Source: Leadbettera azotonutricia ZAS-9
GTDB lineage: Bacteria; Spirochaetota; Spirochaetia; Treponematales; Breznakiellaceae
Reading direction: 5' to 3'
NCBI RefSeq assembly: GCF_000214355.1
Contig: NC_015577.1
Span: 2,409,389-2,473,388, forward strand
Length of the DNA: 64,000 bases
In this document: positions 1 through 8,256 of the stretch, in pieces
Layout of the letters: each line of letters begins with the position of its first letter
Position numbering within the stretch: position 1 is the first letter of the stretch
The notes under the pieces: generated by a model
What the model was told of the DNA's origin: nothing
Seen by the model: the letters and a program-made list of their open reading frames with translations, nothing else
The model's database searches: none
Program-made: the position numbers and the translations under genes

Positions 1-2
1 TT

Positions 3-800
3 GACCGCTACGGAACTATGGAAGCGTACATTGCCGACAAGCGCATCATCTACCAGGGCCAGGACAGTTGCGATGCCACTGTGGCGAGGGATGACGAATG
101 GGGCAGAAGTTTCCACCGGGAAAGCAAAGGCCGCCCCCTGGTTTATTCAGCACAGCCCCTGCTCGAAGGGATTGCGGGCGGCTGGCTCACCCCCAATGGC
201 GGGCCGGGCATCGCCAGGATTGCAAATGGAAAGCTTGTCGAGGTAGTCCCCGAAAAACTCCTTACCCCCGGGGATCACCAAAAGATGAACCTCCTGGCAG
301 CATCCCTTGCTCTGCTTGATCTGGGCATCGACGCGGATTTTATCAGGGAGAGCATAGGCCGCTTCCCCGGCATAGAACACAGGCTGGAATTCTTTATGGA
401 ATCAAAAGGCGTACGTTTCTATAACGACAGCGCGGCCACCATACCCGAAGCAGCCGCCGCCGCAATAGCAGCCCTCGGTTCCCCGGTGCTGGTCACGGGC
501 GGCACGGACAAGAACCTTGACTATGCGCCCTTTATCAAGGCTGCCCCAAAAGCAAAGGCGATATTGCTTCTTGCAGGCACAGGGAGCGAAAAAATCAGAA
601 AGCTCCTGGATGCAGCAGGAACCCCCTATAAAGGCCCTTACGATTCCGCGGGGGCTGCCGCAAAAGCCGCCATGGAAATCGCGCAAAGGGGCGACGCAAT
701 AGCGCTGTCGCCGGGCTGTACCAGCTTCGGCATGTTCCTCAATGAATTCGACAGGGGAAACAAATGGAAAGAAGCAGTGCGCAAATACGCGGAAGCATAA
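3..800 (+). CDS. murD: UDP-N-acetylmuramoyl-L-alanine--D-glutamate ligase, 3' part
   Basis: MurD adds D-glutamate to UDP-MurNAc-L-Ala in the cytoplasm during peptidoglycan synthesis. The reading frame is open from the first in-frame codon (position 3), so the N-terminus with the Mur ATP-binding P-loop lies off the window. What remains is about 265 residues: the end of the central domain (the DRYGTMEAYI stretch resembles the MurD segment after the ATPase core) and the C-terminal domain, with the family motifs VTGGTDKNLDY and LSPGCTSFGMF followed by FDRG near the end. The stop is 3 bp before epmA, so the two are probably co-transcribed. The family call rests on these C-terminal motifs. Confidence 0.93.
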   Translation, partial: DRYGTMEAYIADKRIIYQGQDSCDATVARDDEWGRSFHRESKGRPLVYSAQPLLEGIAGGWLTPNGGPGIARIANGKLVEVVPEKLLTPGDHQKMNLLAASLALLDLGIDADFIRESIGRFPGIEHRLEFFMESKGVRFYNDSAATIPEAAAAAIAALGSPVLVTGGTDKNLDYAPFIKAAPKAKAILLLAGTGSEKIRKLLDAAGTPYKGPYDSAGAAAKAAMEIAQRGDAIALSPGCTSFGMFLNEFDRGNKWKEAVRKYAEA

Positions 801-803
801 ATT

Positions 804-1793
804 ATGATGGATTTGGAATTGCTCGCAAACAGGGCAAGCATAATCCGCCATGCGCGTGATTTCTTTGACAATCGCAATTACCTTGAAACAGACACCCCCC
901 TGCTGGCGCCGGATTTAATCCCCGAGTCCTGTCTCGAAGTTTTTGAAACCCCACGCCTTGCGCCCCACGGCAGCCGCAAAGGGCAGCAGCCCTACTGGCT
1001 TATACCCTCCCCTGAAATCTGGATGAAGAAGATTATAGCCGCCCATCATAAAAGCATTTACCAGATCTGCAAATGCTTCCGCAACGGAGAATCTTCGGGA
1101 CGCATGCACAGCCCCGAGTTCACCATGCTTGAGTATTACACCATGGACGCGGATTACAGGGATTCCCTCAAAATCACCGGGGAGCTTCTTGCGGCAATCG
1201 GCAATCCCCTGCTTGCCAATATTGAGTGCATTACAATGGAACAAGCCTTTGCCCGATGGGCAGGGTTCAATCTCTATGAAGCGGCAGGAAAAAAGGGAAC
1301 CCAAACAAGCGAGGGCGTCCTTGAAAAAGAAGCCCGCCGCCTTGGCATTGATCCCCCTTCGGGTTTGGACACAGCCGCCCTCTATGATCTTATCTTTATC
1401 CATGCAGTGGAACCAAACCTGCCAAAAGATCACCCTGTGGCGTTAATGGATTATCCCGCCTTCGTCCCCTGCCTGGCGAAAAAAAACGCGGACGGCAAAA
1501 CCGTCGAACGCTGGGAGCTTTACCTGCGGGGCGTTGAACTGGCCAATTGTTATTCAGAAGAAACAGATCCTGATGAAGTGCAAAAATTTTTTGAATCCGA
1601 GGCAAGGGCAAAAAAAGAACACGCTTTGGTTCAGCACAAGGTCGATGCTGATTATTATAAAGTGTTTAACAATTTCCCAAAATGCTCGGGCGTTGCCCTG
1701 GGGCTGGACAGGCTCATCATGATCCTCACAGGGCGGTCCACGATTGACGGAGTCCTGCCCTTTCCCATGGAAAGCTCACGGGTTGAATCTTAA
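804..1793 (+). CDS. epmA: EF-P--(R)-beta-lysine ligase (class II LysRS-like)
   Basis: EpmA (PoxA/GenX) is a paralogue of the lysyl-tRNA synthetase catalytic core that attaches a (R)-beta-lysyl group to a conserved lysine of elongation factor P. At 329 aa it has the short EpmA length and lacks the anticodon-binding domain of LysRS. Class II motif 2 is visible as FRNGE (residues 92-96) followed by HSPEFTMLEYY, and motif 3 as GVALGLDRL near the C-terminus. The substrate gene efp lies about 7 kb downstream. The aminomutase EpmB is not in the window. It starts 3 bp after murD and its stop overlaps by 4 bp the stop of the convergent lipoprotein gene. Confidence 0.93.
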   Translation: MMDLELLANRASIIRHARDFFDNRNYLETDTPLLAPDLIPESCLEVFETPRLAPHGSRKGQQPYWLIPSPEIWMKKIIAAHHKSIYQICKCFRNGESSGRMHSPEFTMLEYYTMDADYRDSLKITGELLAAIGNPLLANIECITMEQAFARWAGFNLYEAAGKKGTQTSEGVLEKEARRLGIDPPSGLDTAALYDLIFIHAVEPNLPKDHPVALMDYPAFVPCLAKKNADGKTVERWELYLRGVELANCYSEETDPDEVQKFFESEARAKKEHALVQHKVDADYYKVFNNFPKCSGVALGLDRLIMILTGRSTIDGVLPFPMESSRVES

Positions 1794-2668
1794 TTGTCAA
1801 ACACCTGGGAATACCCTGAAAGATCAAAAGCGGTGCGGAATTGGGGGAGATAATCCACCTCGGTCTTGACCAGTGCCTCCCCTTTGAAACGGTAATTCAC
1901 ATCCTGGAGATTGACAATCAAATCGAAAAGGTCCCGCTTCATATCGATAAAATTCATTACAAGGAAAAGCCTTGTCTCCGCAGCGCCATGGGCGGGAATT
2001 TTAAGCACGTTTCTCTCCTGGCCATCAGCCCAGAAGCGGCCTTCGCCATAAAGCTCGTACTTAAAGGAAGACAAGTCCATGGGAAAGGGATTGGGGTTCT
2101 CAACCTTGAGGCTGACCCTAAAGCGGGTATTGATGAGCTCCGCTTTTAATATGGCAATGGCAGTAATGGCAAAGACCGGTTCCTGTATGCGCGGGAACAG
2201 AGCGTCGCCGCCGGCTGTCACTTTGACCATGCCTGCATCATAGACAAATTCCAAATCAGTCCCGATGCTCACATGGTAATCGTCTTTCAGGGTAAGCCCT
2301 GCCCTGGTAAGGGCAGCTATGTCCAGCTCAAGCTTCACGGGAACCTCGGCGTCCGAAGCAGCATCCACATTGAAGCCGGAAGCTTCCGGCAGTATGCGCA
2401 CCCCTTCGTCAACTTTTCGGTTGTTTATCAAGACAGACCAGACGCCGACAGTCACCGCTGCGGATTCGGACCGGGGATTCTCGGCCTTAAGCACAAAGGC
2501 AAGGTTGATGGAATTCACGCCCTGGGCTTCGATGCCTTCAAGGAAGATGGAAGCCCTGGGGTCTTTGGGCATCTCTGCGGGAGGAGGAGGCGGTGGGCTT
2601 TTGCAGCTATTGAAAACCGCCAGGAATAAAACCGCTGAAATTCCGGCATATAGAAAAGTTTTGCTCAT
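1790..2668 (-). CDS. LEA/WHy-domain lipoprotein
   Basis: A predicted exported lipoprotein of 292 aa. The N-terminus is a hydrophobic signal ending in a loose lipobox, AVFNSC, followed by a proline run (PPPPPP) typical of a flexible tether. Two repeats resemble the LEA14/WHy fold: each begins with a hydrophobic strand and carries the AENP or VENPNPFPM type motif that marks WHy domains. The start at 2668 (MSKTFLYAG) is preferred over the upstream ATG at 2755 because it places the signal peptide at the N-terminus; the longer frame would run into pepF. A paralogue with three such domains sits at 17384-18619. The molecular function is unknown; periplasmic or membrane-associated binding is inference. 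Confidence 0.78.
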   Translation of the reverse strand: MSKTFLYAGISAVLFLAVFNSCKSPPPPPPAEMPKDPRASIFLEGIEAQGVNSINLAFVLKAENPRSESAAVTVGVWSVLINNRKVDEGVRILPEASGFNVDAASDAEVPVKLELDIAALTRAGLTLKDDYHVSIGTDLEFVYDAGMVKVTAGGDALFPRIQEPVFAITAIAILKAELINTRFRVSLKVENPNPFPMDLSSFKYELYGEGRFWADGQERNVLKIPAHGAAETRLFLVMNFIDMKRDLFDLIVNLQDVNYRFKGEALVKTEVDYLPQFRTAFDLSGYSQVFDN

Positions 2669-2705
2669 TTGATTTAGAATATCGGCATAAACAGGAGAAA
2701 TGCAC

Positions 2706-4505
2706 ATGAGCCAAGAAACCATCCCCTCCCGCAAGGAAGCCAAAAAAGAGGACACCTGGGACCTCTCCAGGCTTTACCCCAATGACGAAGCATGGAGCGC
2801 AGCCCTTTCGGATTTTGAGATACTGGCAGAAAAGATCCCCTCTTTCCGGGGAACCCTGGCAAAGTCGGCGGAAGACCTTGCGGCATGGCTCGATTTCCAA
2901 AAGGAATTCGGCCTCCTCGAAGAAAGGCTCAACTATTACGCCGACCTCAGGCAGACCGAGGACGAGGGCGACAGCGCAGCCCGTACCATGACAGGCCGCC
3001 TCATGATGGCAGCCTCCAAAGCCCAGGCCTCATCCTCATGGGCGGCCCCGGAGATCATGGCCATACCCGACCAGGACATTGTCACCTACATAGTCCATCC
3101 CAAGCTTTCCGAATACCGCGTCTATCTCCAAAAACTGCTCCGCTACAAGCCCCACATTCTGAGCGACAAGGAAGAAAAAATCCTGGCCCTCCATGCGGAA
3201 GGAGAACTGGTAAGCGAAGACGCCTTCTCGGTGCTCACCAATGTGGACATGGATTTCGGCGCCATCGACACCCCCCAGGGCAAGCGGCCCCTCTCCCAGT
3301 CTACCTGGTCGGTCTTTATGGAAAACCCCGACAGGGAACTGCGCAAGAAAGTGTACGGAACTTTCTACGGCCATTTCGAAGCCCACAAGAACACCCTCGC
3401 AAGCCTCTACTCGGGGCAGGTGAAGCTCGACGTAATCCGCGCCAGGGTAAGGGGGTTCCCATCGGCCAGGGCAGCCGCCCTCTTTTCTGACGATGTGGAC
3501 GAATCGGTTTATGACAACCTCATCGACACCATAAGCCGGAACCTTGCGCCCCTGCACCATTACTACAGCCTGAGGAAGAAAACTCTCAAGGTGCCTGAAC
3601 TCCGCCACTACGATGTGTATGTCCCCATGGTTCCGGTGGCCAATACAAAACGGACTACCTGGAACGAAGCAGTGGATCTCGTCTCCAAAGCCCTTGCCCC
3701 CCTTGGGGGCGAGTATGTGGATACATTGCGCGGGGGCCTTCTGGGCCGCTGGGCCGACCGATACGAGAACAAGGGCAAACGCTCAGGCGCTTTCTCCGCA
3801 GGCAGCTATGTGGGAGACCCTTATATATTGATGAATTACAAAGAGGACGCCATACGGGATGTGTTCACCATGGCCCATGAAGGAGGCCACTCCATGCACT
3901 CCTGGTACTCGGCCAAGTCCAATCCCTTCATGCACTACGGCTACACGATCTTCGAAGCCGAGGTTGCCAGCACCTTTAACGAGGAGCTCCTTTTCCGTTA
4001 TCTCATGCAAAACGCGGATTCAAAGGAACTCAAGCTCTACCTGGTGAACAAACGCGTTGACGAGACCTTGGCTACCCTCTACCGCCAGACCATGTTCGCG
4101 GAATTCGAAAAACTCAGCCACCAGCTCGAAGAAGGCGGCACACCCCTCACAGTGGATGTGCTGAGGGGAGAATACCGCAAACTCCTGGAAAAATACTTCG
4201 GCCCCGAAATGGTCCTCGAAAATGAAAGCGACCTCGAAGGTCTCCGCATCCCCCACTTCTACCGGGCCTTCTATGTCTACAAATACGCCACAGGCATCTC
4301 CGCTTCCCTCGCCCTCTCCGAGCGGGTGCTGTCCGGGGGCTCCAAAGAGCGGGAGGATTATTTCTGTTTCCTGAAATCGGGCGGTTCCCGTTTCCCCATC
4401 GAGTCATTGAAGGTAGCGGGGGTGGACATGTCTTCGCCCGCCCCGGTAGAAGCGGCTTGCCGGAGCTTTGGGAGACTGGTCGATCAACTGGAGGGGATGC
4501 TGTAA
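2706..4505 (+). CDS. pepF: Oligoendopeptidase F (M3 metallopeptidase)
   Basis: A cytoplasmic zinc peptidase of family M3B that trims short peptides. The zinc site is clear: HEGGH at about residues 391-395 within MAHEGGHSMHSW, and the downstream FEAEVASTFNE segment supplies the third ligand glutamate. At 599 aa it has the usual PepF length, with the all-helical N-terminal half (the PepF N-terminal domain) ahead of the catalytic domain. The ATG at 2706 is preferred to that at 2700 because AGGAG at 2693-2697 is then 8 bases upstream. It is divergent from the LEA lipoprotein gene, with only 37 bp between the starts. Confidence 0.95.
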   Translation: MSQETIPSRKEAKKEDTWDLSRLYPNDEAWSAALSDFEILAEKIPSFRGTLAKSAEDLAAWLDFQKEFGLLEERLNYYADLRQTEDEGDSAARTMTGRLMMAASKAQASSSWAAPEIMAIPDQDIVTYIVHPKLSEYRVYLQKLLRYKPHILSDKEEKILALHAEGELVSEDAFSVLTNVDMDFGAIDTPQGKRPLSQSTWSVFMENPDRELRKKVYGTFYGHFEAHKNTLASLYSGQVKLDVIRARVRGFPSARAAALFSDDVDESVYDNLIDTISRNLAPLHHYYSLRKKTLKVPELRHYDVYVPMVPVANTKRTTWNEAVDLVSKALAPLGGEYVDTLRGGLLGRWADRYENKGKRSGAFSAGSYVGDPYILMNYKEDAIRDVFTMAHEGGHSMHSWYSAKSNPFMHYGYTIFEAEVASTFNEELLFRYLMQNADSKELKLYLVNKRVDETLATLYRQTMFAEFEKLSHQLEEGGTPLTVDVLRGEYRKLLEKYFGPEMVLENESDLEGLRIPHFYRAFYVYKYATGISASLALSERVLSGGSKEREDYFCFLKSGGSRFPIESLKVAGVDMSSPAPVEAACRSFGRLVDQLEGML

Positions 4506-4510
4506 TCACT

Positions 4511-4659
4511 ACGAATCAACAACCCCGCGGCAAGCCGCGAGGTATGTTGTTCTCTTAAGGAATTGGACTCGGGGCTTAATACCTTTTTAACCGCCCCAAG
4601 GGGCGGGGTATTAACCCCCTCGCCACGAATCAACAAGCCGGGGGCAAAGCCCCCCGGCC
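4511..4659. repeat. Cluster of nested inverted repeats with a 12-bp direct repeat
   Basis: The gap between convergent pepF and the GH3 gene is packed with structure. The 12-mer acgaatcaacaa occurs at 4511-4522 and again at 4625-4636. After the first copy comes a stem AACAAC/GTTGTT (4518-4523 with 4546-4551) enclosing a CGCGGC/GCCGCG stem. Next is TTAATACC/GGTATTAA (4576-4583 with 4607-4614) enclosing CCGCCCC/GGGGCGG (4591-4597 with 4600-4606). After the second copy comes GCCGGGGGC/GCCCCCCGGC (4637-4658). It may act as a bidirectional transcript end, or be a REP/MITE-like element. No convincing T-run follows any stem. Confidence 0.7.
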
Positions 4660-4660
4660 C

Positions 4661-6370
4661 TTAGCTCGCGTTCTTCACAAGCTCCTTGAACATATCGTGG
4701 CGTTTTTCGTCCTGCATAAGAAGATTCACCTTGAACTGGCCATCGCGGAACCCCTGGTCTATGCATTTTGACTTGAACAGCTCAAAGGCTTCGCTTTTAA
4801 GAAGATAGGTTTCGGGCGCCTTGAGCCGGTCCGAAGACCGCTTCTCCTTGTATTCCACATTGTACTGCTGCAGCTCGGCGTCCACCATTTTGGTGAATTC
4901 CCCGGCTTCGCGGTCGGTGATGCTCTGATCCGCAAATTCATAGTAAAACCGGTAATTGGAATTGGCTATATCCGCGAATCCCACAAAGAAAGCAACCTTG
5001 TAGCGGGTTACCTGTTCTACCGCCCGCACGGCCTCGATAAACTGCCGCTCGTGGAGTTTTTCTCCAGTCAGACTCACGGTCCCGTTGAGCTTCTGGATGA
5101 ATTTGAGGGTGGGGAACTGGTTATGATACCCGGTGATTTCCAGGAGATCGTTCATATTGTACCGGTAGAGCCCCGATGATGTGGTAATCAGCATGCAATA
5201 GCGCTGCCCGGGCTGCACCTCGTACATCTGGGTAATGGCGGGGTTCTCTTTTTCCATTTCCGATTCGTGGATGAATTCGAAATAGGTCTTGTGGCCAAAG
5301 AGCACCGTGTCCTGGATACCGGTTTTCAGCACCAAGCCAGCGCGACATTCGGAAGAAAAATAACCGAATTCATTGAAGACACAGTCCTTGGGAAAGGAAT
5401 CCTTGATCTTGTCGAAATAGACCTGGGTATTGCCGCAGAACCAGACATTGACCACCTGCATTTCCGGCCAGTAATGCTTCGGCAGGACATTGCCGTATTT
5501 TTCCTTCAGCGCCCGCAATTCAGCCGCCCGTTTGCGATTCGGCTTGAGCAATGGCTCCAATTCGGCGCGGATTTCATCGGAAATGTTGAATAAATGGCTC
5601 AAAGTGCCTTTTTCGATGTCGTTCACATACTCATCGTAGAATTCATTGGCGTTTTTCTGCATTTCCACCAGGGTGCTGGGATTGGCGGTGATGATTCCGT
5701 GGGTGTTCCGCTCAATGGCCATGCGCATAATCGCATAATACCGGGCCTTGTAATCGGAAATCTTGAACACCGCCGCCGGGGCGGTATGGATAGCCTGCAT
5801 GAAACCGGGAATGTCCCGCTGCATCACCCCGGAAATCGAGCCATATACGGTCCCGTCCGGCGCGGCCCCTTCAATGGCCTTGCCCACAATGGAAGCGAAG
5901 GGGCCATAAAAAGCCTTGGGCTTGGCCAGCACCAAGGTAGCCAGCCAGAAAGCATTCATTTTTTTATATACTTCCTTATAATACCGCTCTGTGACAGGTA
6001 TCCACTTGGGCTCCTTGGTGGTGCCGCTGGTAGTGGCGTACATCTTGGGCTTGCCGGGGAACAGGATATTGCTCCCCCCCTCTTTATGCCGCTCCACATA
6101 GGGCCGAAGATCCTCATACTCGTTCGGGGAAACATATTTTTGATATAAACCAAAAAGCTCCTCCGCCGTCGACGCCTTGAGGATATCCCCAAAGTGATGC
6201 TCTATCCCGTATACAGTATCCTTTGCATACTCCAGAATGCTCCGCAGGGTTTCTTCCTGGGCCTTCTTACCATCCCTGGAAGCTTTATCCAGCTCTTTGA
6301 GCCCTTTTTTCCCGATAATAGTCAAGGCAAGCCTGATGAGCCACCATTTCTTTAGCCGTCTTTCTTTCAT
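4661..6370 (-). CDS. GH3-family acyl-adenylate-forming protein
   Basis: This 569-aa protein belongs to the GH3 family, known from plants as acyl-acid amido synthetases that adenylate a carboxylic acid and join it to an amino acid. The adenylation P-loop is visible as ATTSGTTKEPKWIPVT around residues 110-125, and further GH3-like segments include FGYFSSECRAG and TTSSGLYRYNMNDLLEITGY. Members occur in Bacteroidetes and spirochaetes, where the substrate is unknown. No signal peptide is seen, so it should be cytoplasmic. It stands alone: the upstream gene on the same strand is 217 bp away and the downstream neighbour is convergent. The substrate cannot be predicted from this context. Confidence 0.85.
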   Translation of the reverse strand: MKERRLKKWWLIRLALTIIGKKGLKELDKASRDGKKAQEETLRSILEYAKDTVYGIEHHFGDILKASTAEELFGLYQKYVSPNEYEDLRPYVERHKEGGSNILFPGKPKMYATTSGTTKEPKWIPVTERYYKEVYKKMNAFWLATLVLAKPKAFYGPFASIVGKAIEGAAPDGTVYGSISGVMQRDIPGFMQAIHTAPAAVFKISDYKARYYAIMRMAIERNTHGIITANPSTLVEMQKNANEFYDEYVNDIEKGTLSHLFNISDEIRAELEPLLKPNRKRAAELRALKEKYGNVLPKHYWPEMQVVNVWFCGNTQVYFDKIKDSFPKDCVFNEFGYFSSECRAGLVLKTGIQDTVLFGHKTYFEFIHESEMEKENPAITQMYEVQPGQRYCMLITTSSGLYRYNMNDLLEITGYHNQFPTLKFIQKLNGTVSLTGEKLHERQFIEAVRAVEQVTRYKVAFFVGFADIANSNYRFYYEFADQSITDREAGEFTKMVDAELQQYNVEYKEKRSSDRLKAPETYLLKSEAFELFKSKCIDQGFRDGQFKVNLLMQDEKRHDMFKELVKNAS

Positions 6371-6480
6371 GTTTTCCCCTTGGCTTTATTATGACAATTT
6401 CTTTAGAATGTGTCAAACATAAAATCAGCAACTACGCGCAAAGGTGTTGCCGATCATGCTGCCGTGCTGTCATCTGACGC

Positions 6481-6496
6481 ACGACCGTACGGTCGT
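6481..6496. other. 16-bp perfect palindrome
   Basis: acgaccgtacggtcgt reads the same on both strands. It lies in the 217-bp gap between the GH3 start and the DUF4469 gene, about 110 bp upstream of the GH3 start codon. A dimeric regulator could bind it, but no partner is evident. Confidence 0.4.
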
Positions 6497-6540
6497 CTGT
6501 CACGCGACTTGCCAGTCGTTTATATGGGACTAATGGTGAC

Positions 6541-6572
6541 GGAAGCCCTGCACCTTTTGACGCAGGGCTTCC
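6541..6572. terminator. 11-bp perfect stem-loop downstream of the DUF4469 gene
   Basis: GGAAGCCCTGC (6541-6551) and GCAGGGCTTCC (6562-6572) are perfect complements around a 10-base loop. It sits 16 bases past the stop of the minus-strand DUF4469 gene, where a terminator would be expected. No T-run follows on the minus strand; a short one (tttttag) follows on the plus strand. Termination is therefore plausible but not canonical. Confidence 0.45.
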
Positions 6573-6587
6573 TGGAATTATCAGTTT

Positions 6588-7334
6588 TTAGTTTACTTTA
6601 AGATCTGTAAGGCAGGCTATAATACGGGGATCTTTTAGTTCCGTGTGGCCGGTAAATTGGGTAACTACCTCGATATGGTAGACCCCTTTCTTCAAAACAG
6701 GCATCTGGAAAACCAATTTTGTACTGACGTTCGTTGCAAAATTGGTGGTTACCCTGGTTTTCTTGCCATCCGCGGTGTTTACGAGATAGAGGCCGCAGGC
6801 TGGGTTTGAGCCGACAATTTTGATGCGCCTGCCCCTAAGCATTACCATTCCGCCGGGGCTTAGGGTACCGTCTTTTAGGCCCGTGGTTATGTCAAGCACC
6901 TCGCCAATGTGGACGTCTGGGGACGCGAGACCTTCAATTTGCACCGTGGTCATTTCGATAATATCCTTGAAGCCCTTGAGACGGCGGAACCTAAAATTAA
7001 TCTTGTTCCGTTTGGCGTCCGGGGAACCTCTTTCCGATTCAAATGTTCCCCCGATTTTGGGATGAATCGAGTAATAGTCGTTCTTCACCGCAAAACCGTC
7101 CGCCAGCATGTAGGCTGCCTCCGAAAAGTAAGCCTTTACCGCCGCAATCATGGTGTTACAGTTCATCCCGGAGCCTCCCCGGGAGGTTGCCGATGCGCAA
7201 ACATCCTCTACGGACAAGGGCATTTCCGCTTTTGCCCGGGCAATGTACTTGCCGCTGGCTTCTTTCAGGTAATTAGGGTAGAGCTTCGCCTTAATGGTAT
7301 GAAGCACATTCTGTGGTTTCTGTAGATTACTCAT
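6588..7334 (-). CDS. HU/IHF-like DNA-binding domain protein with DUF4469-like C-terminus
   Basis: This 248-aa protein has two parts. Residues 1 to about 125 look like the HU/IHF-like DNA-binding domain described in Bacteroidetes (Bvu_2165 type), with a segment on feature recognition and growth of chains followed by a beta-rich arm containing FRRLKGFKDIIEMTTVQIEG. Residues of about 130-248 look like DUF4469, a compact beta domain with GGMVMLRGRRIKIVG. Such proteins are common hypotheticals in anaerobes and spirochaetes; DNA or nucleoid binding is inferred from the fold only. It is flanked by stem-loops downstream and by a gene remnant upstream, in an accessory-looking stretch. Confidence 0.72.
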   Translation of the reverse strand: MSNLQKPQNVLHTIKAKLYPNYLKEASGKYIARAKAEMPLSVEDVCASATSRGGSGMNCNTMIAAVKAYFSEAAYMLADGFAVKNDYYSIHPKIGGTFESERGSPDAKRNKINFRFRRLKGFKDIIEMTTVQIEGLASPDVHIGEVLDITTGLKDGTLSPGGMVMLRGRRIKIVGSNPACGLYLVNTADGKKTRVTTNFATNVSTKLVFQMPVLKKGVYHIEVVTQFTGHTELKDPRIIACLTDLKVN

Positions 7335-7512
7335 AATAATCCAATCTTTCTCCTATAAAGTTTTTAGAATTGCAATTCTATATTACTAAAATACTAATAT
7401 TTAGCGTTAAAGGCAAGTAAATTACGTTCATTTTTTGTCGATAGTTAAATAACAGAGATGGGGAGTATAACTTTAAAGATAAATGGCCAGCCTCCTTGCA
7501 AGGCGGCCAGGC

Positions 7513-7686
7513 TTAAGTGAGCAGTGCTAGTATAAATCCACCACCAGTGACAGCGCCAGGATGGTTAGTGCCCCAGGTAACATGGAGCACCACTGAATTG
7601 GTCCCTGCCGGGGACTGGTAGAATGTGTTTGTTCCAATTTTATCAGTGGGGAGGTCATACAGGTTCAAAGGATGCCTTATGGTAAG
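7513..7686 (-). pseudogene. C-terminal remnant of an unrecognised protein
   Basis: A 57-codon open stretch without a start codon ends in TAA at 7513-7515. It begins directly after an in-frame stop at 7687-7689. Its composition looks coding: LYDLPTDKIGTNTFYQSP and VVLHVTWGTNHPGAVTGGG are well-formed, with few rare residues. It lies just downstream of the MazF toxin gene on the same strand. It is best read as the tail of a decayed gene whose 5' part was lost, possibly when the toxin-antitoxin module arrived. The rest of the 375-bp gap (7335-7709) is AT-rich and shows no other feature I can support. Confidence 0.45.
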
Positions 7687-7709
7687 TCAAAACTTGTATA
7701 TGATGAAAA

Positions 7710-8057
7710 TTACGCTTTACCCATTCCTATTACTTTGCTGATCCCTTCCTGCACTTGCAGTATCTCATCCGTGGTAATTGCCCCAAGATAGTTAATGAGG
7801 CGTTCTTCTGAAACCGACCTGATTTGAAAACAGTCGATAGAAGATGTTTTTACCAAGCCATTATCAGGACGGGGTTCTATTTTTACCATCCAGGGCGCTA
7901 TCCGATAGTGTTCTTTCCAATCGGTGATAGGCACGATGACTTTAAGGGGAAGTTTACCCATAGCATTGTCATTAATGATGAGGGCGGGGCGGGTTTTTTT
8001 CATCTCAGCGCCCAAGGTCGGGTCCAGGGAAACCTGCCAGATTTCACCTTGTTTCAT
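7710..8057 (-). CDS. MazF/PemK-type toxin (mRNA endoribonuclease)
   Basis: A type II toxin of the MazF/PemK family, which cleaves RNA at short sequence motifs. The start at 8057 gives MKQGEIWQVSLDPTLGAEMK, matching the family's N-terminal strand and the G-E/RPALIIND segment (KKTRPALIINDNAMG) that follows. Later strands VIVPITDW and LVKTSSIDCFQIRSV are also typical. The protein is 115 aa, the usual length. The ATG lies inside the antitoxin gene, overlapping it by 14 bp, which is the normal coupling for such pairs. A longer in-frame start at 8075 is possible but adds residues not seen in the family. Confidence 0.88.
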   Translation of the reverse strand: MKQGEIWQVSLDPTLGAEMKKTRPALIINDNAMGKLPLKVIVPITDWKEHYRIAPWMVKIEPRPDNGLVKTSSIDCFQIRSVSEERLINYLGAITTDEILQVQEGISKVIGMGKA

Positions 8058-8256
8058 AAAACTCTTCGTAGTCAAGGCTGGTAAAGGCTGTCAAATTGGG
8101 ATCGTTTTTATAATCTTCATATAAACTATCGGCAGCCTCTTTCAGAGTTGCCGTCTGTTCCTCTTCCCGGACAGAATGAATTATCCGTTCTGCAATAAAC
8201 ATCCGTTGGGGTACTGGCAACCTATCAATTTGACGTATTAATTCTATTGCTTCCAT
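8044..8256 (-). CDS. Antitoxin partner of the MazF-type toxin
   Basis: A 70-aa acidic, mostly helical protein directly upstream of the MazF-type toxin. It lacks a recognisable AbrB/MazE DNA-binding fold. The C-terminus carries SLYEDYKNDPNLTAFTSLD followed by YEEFYETR, a pattern I know from small proteins encoded just ahead of MazF-type toxins in Bacteroidetes and other anaerobes. The disordered acidic tail would be the toxin-neutralising part. The start at 8256 (MEAIELIRQ) is preferred over 8319 because it begins the helical domain. Antitoxin function is inferred from position, overlap and tail. Confidence 0.75.
   Translation of the reverse strand: MEAIELIRQIDRLPVPQRMFIAERIIHSVREEEQTATLKEAADSLYEDYKNDPNLTAFTSLDYEEFYETR

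Noticed and set aside
6541-6572. A canonical intrinsic terminator for the DUF4469 gene
   Set aside because: The stem is perfect but no T-run follows on the minus strand; it is reported as a stem-loop with low confidence.
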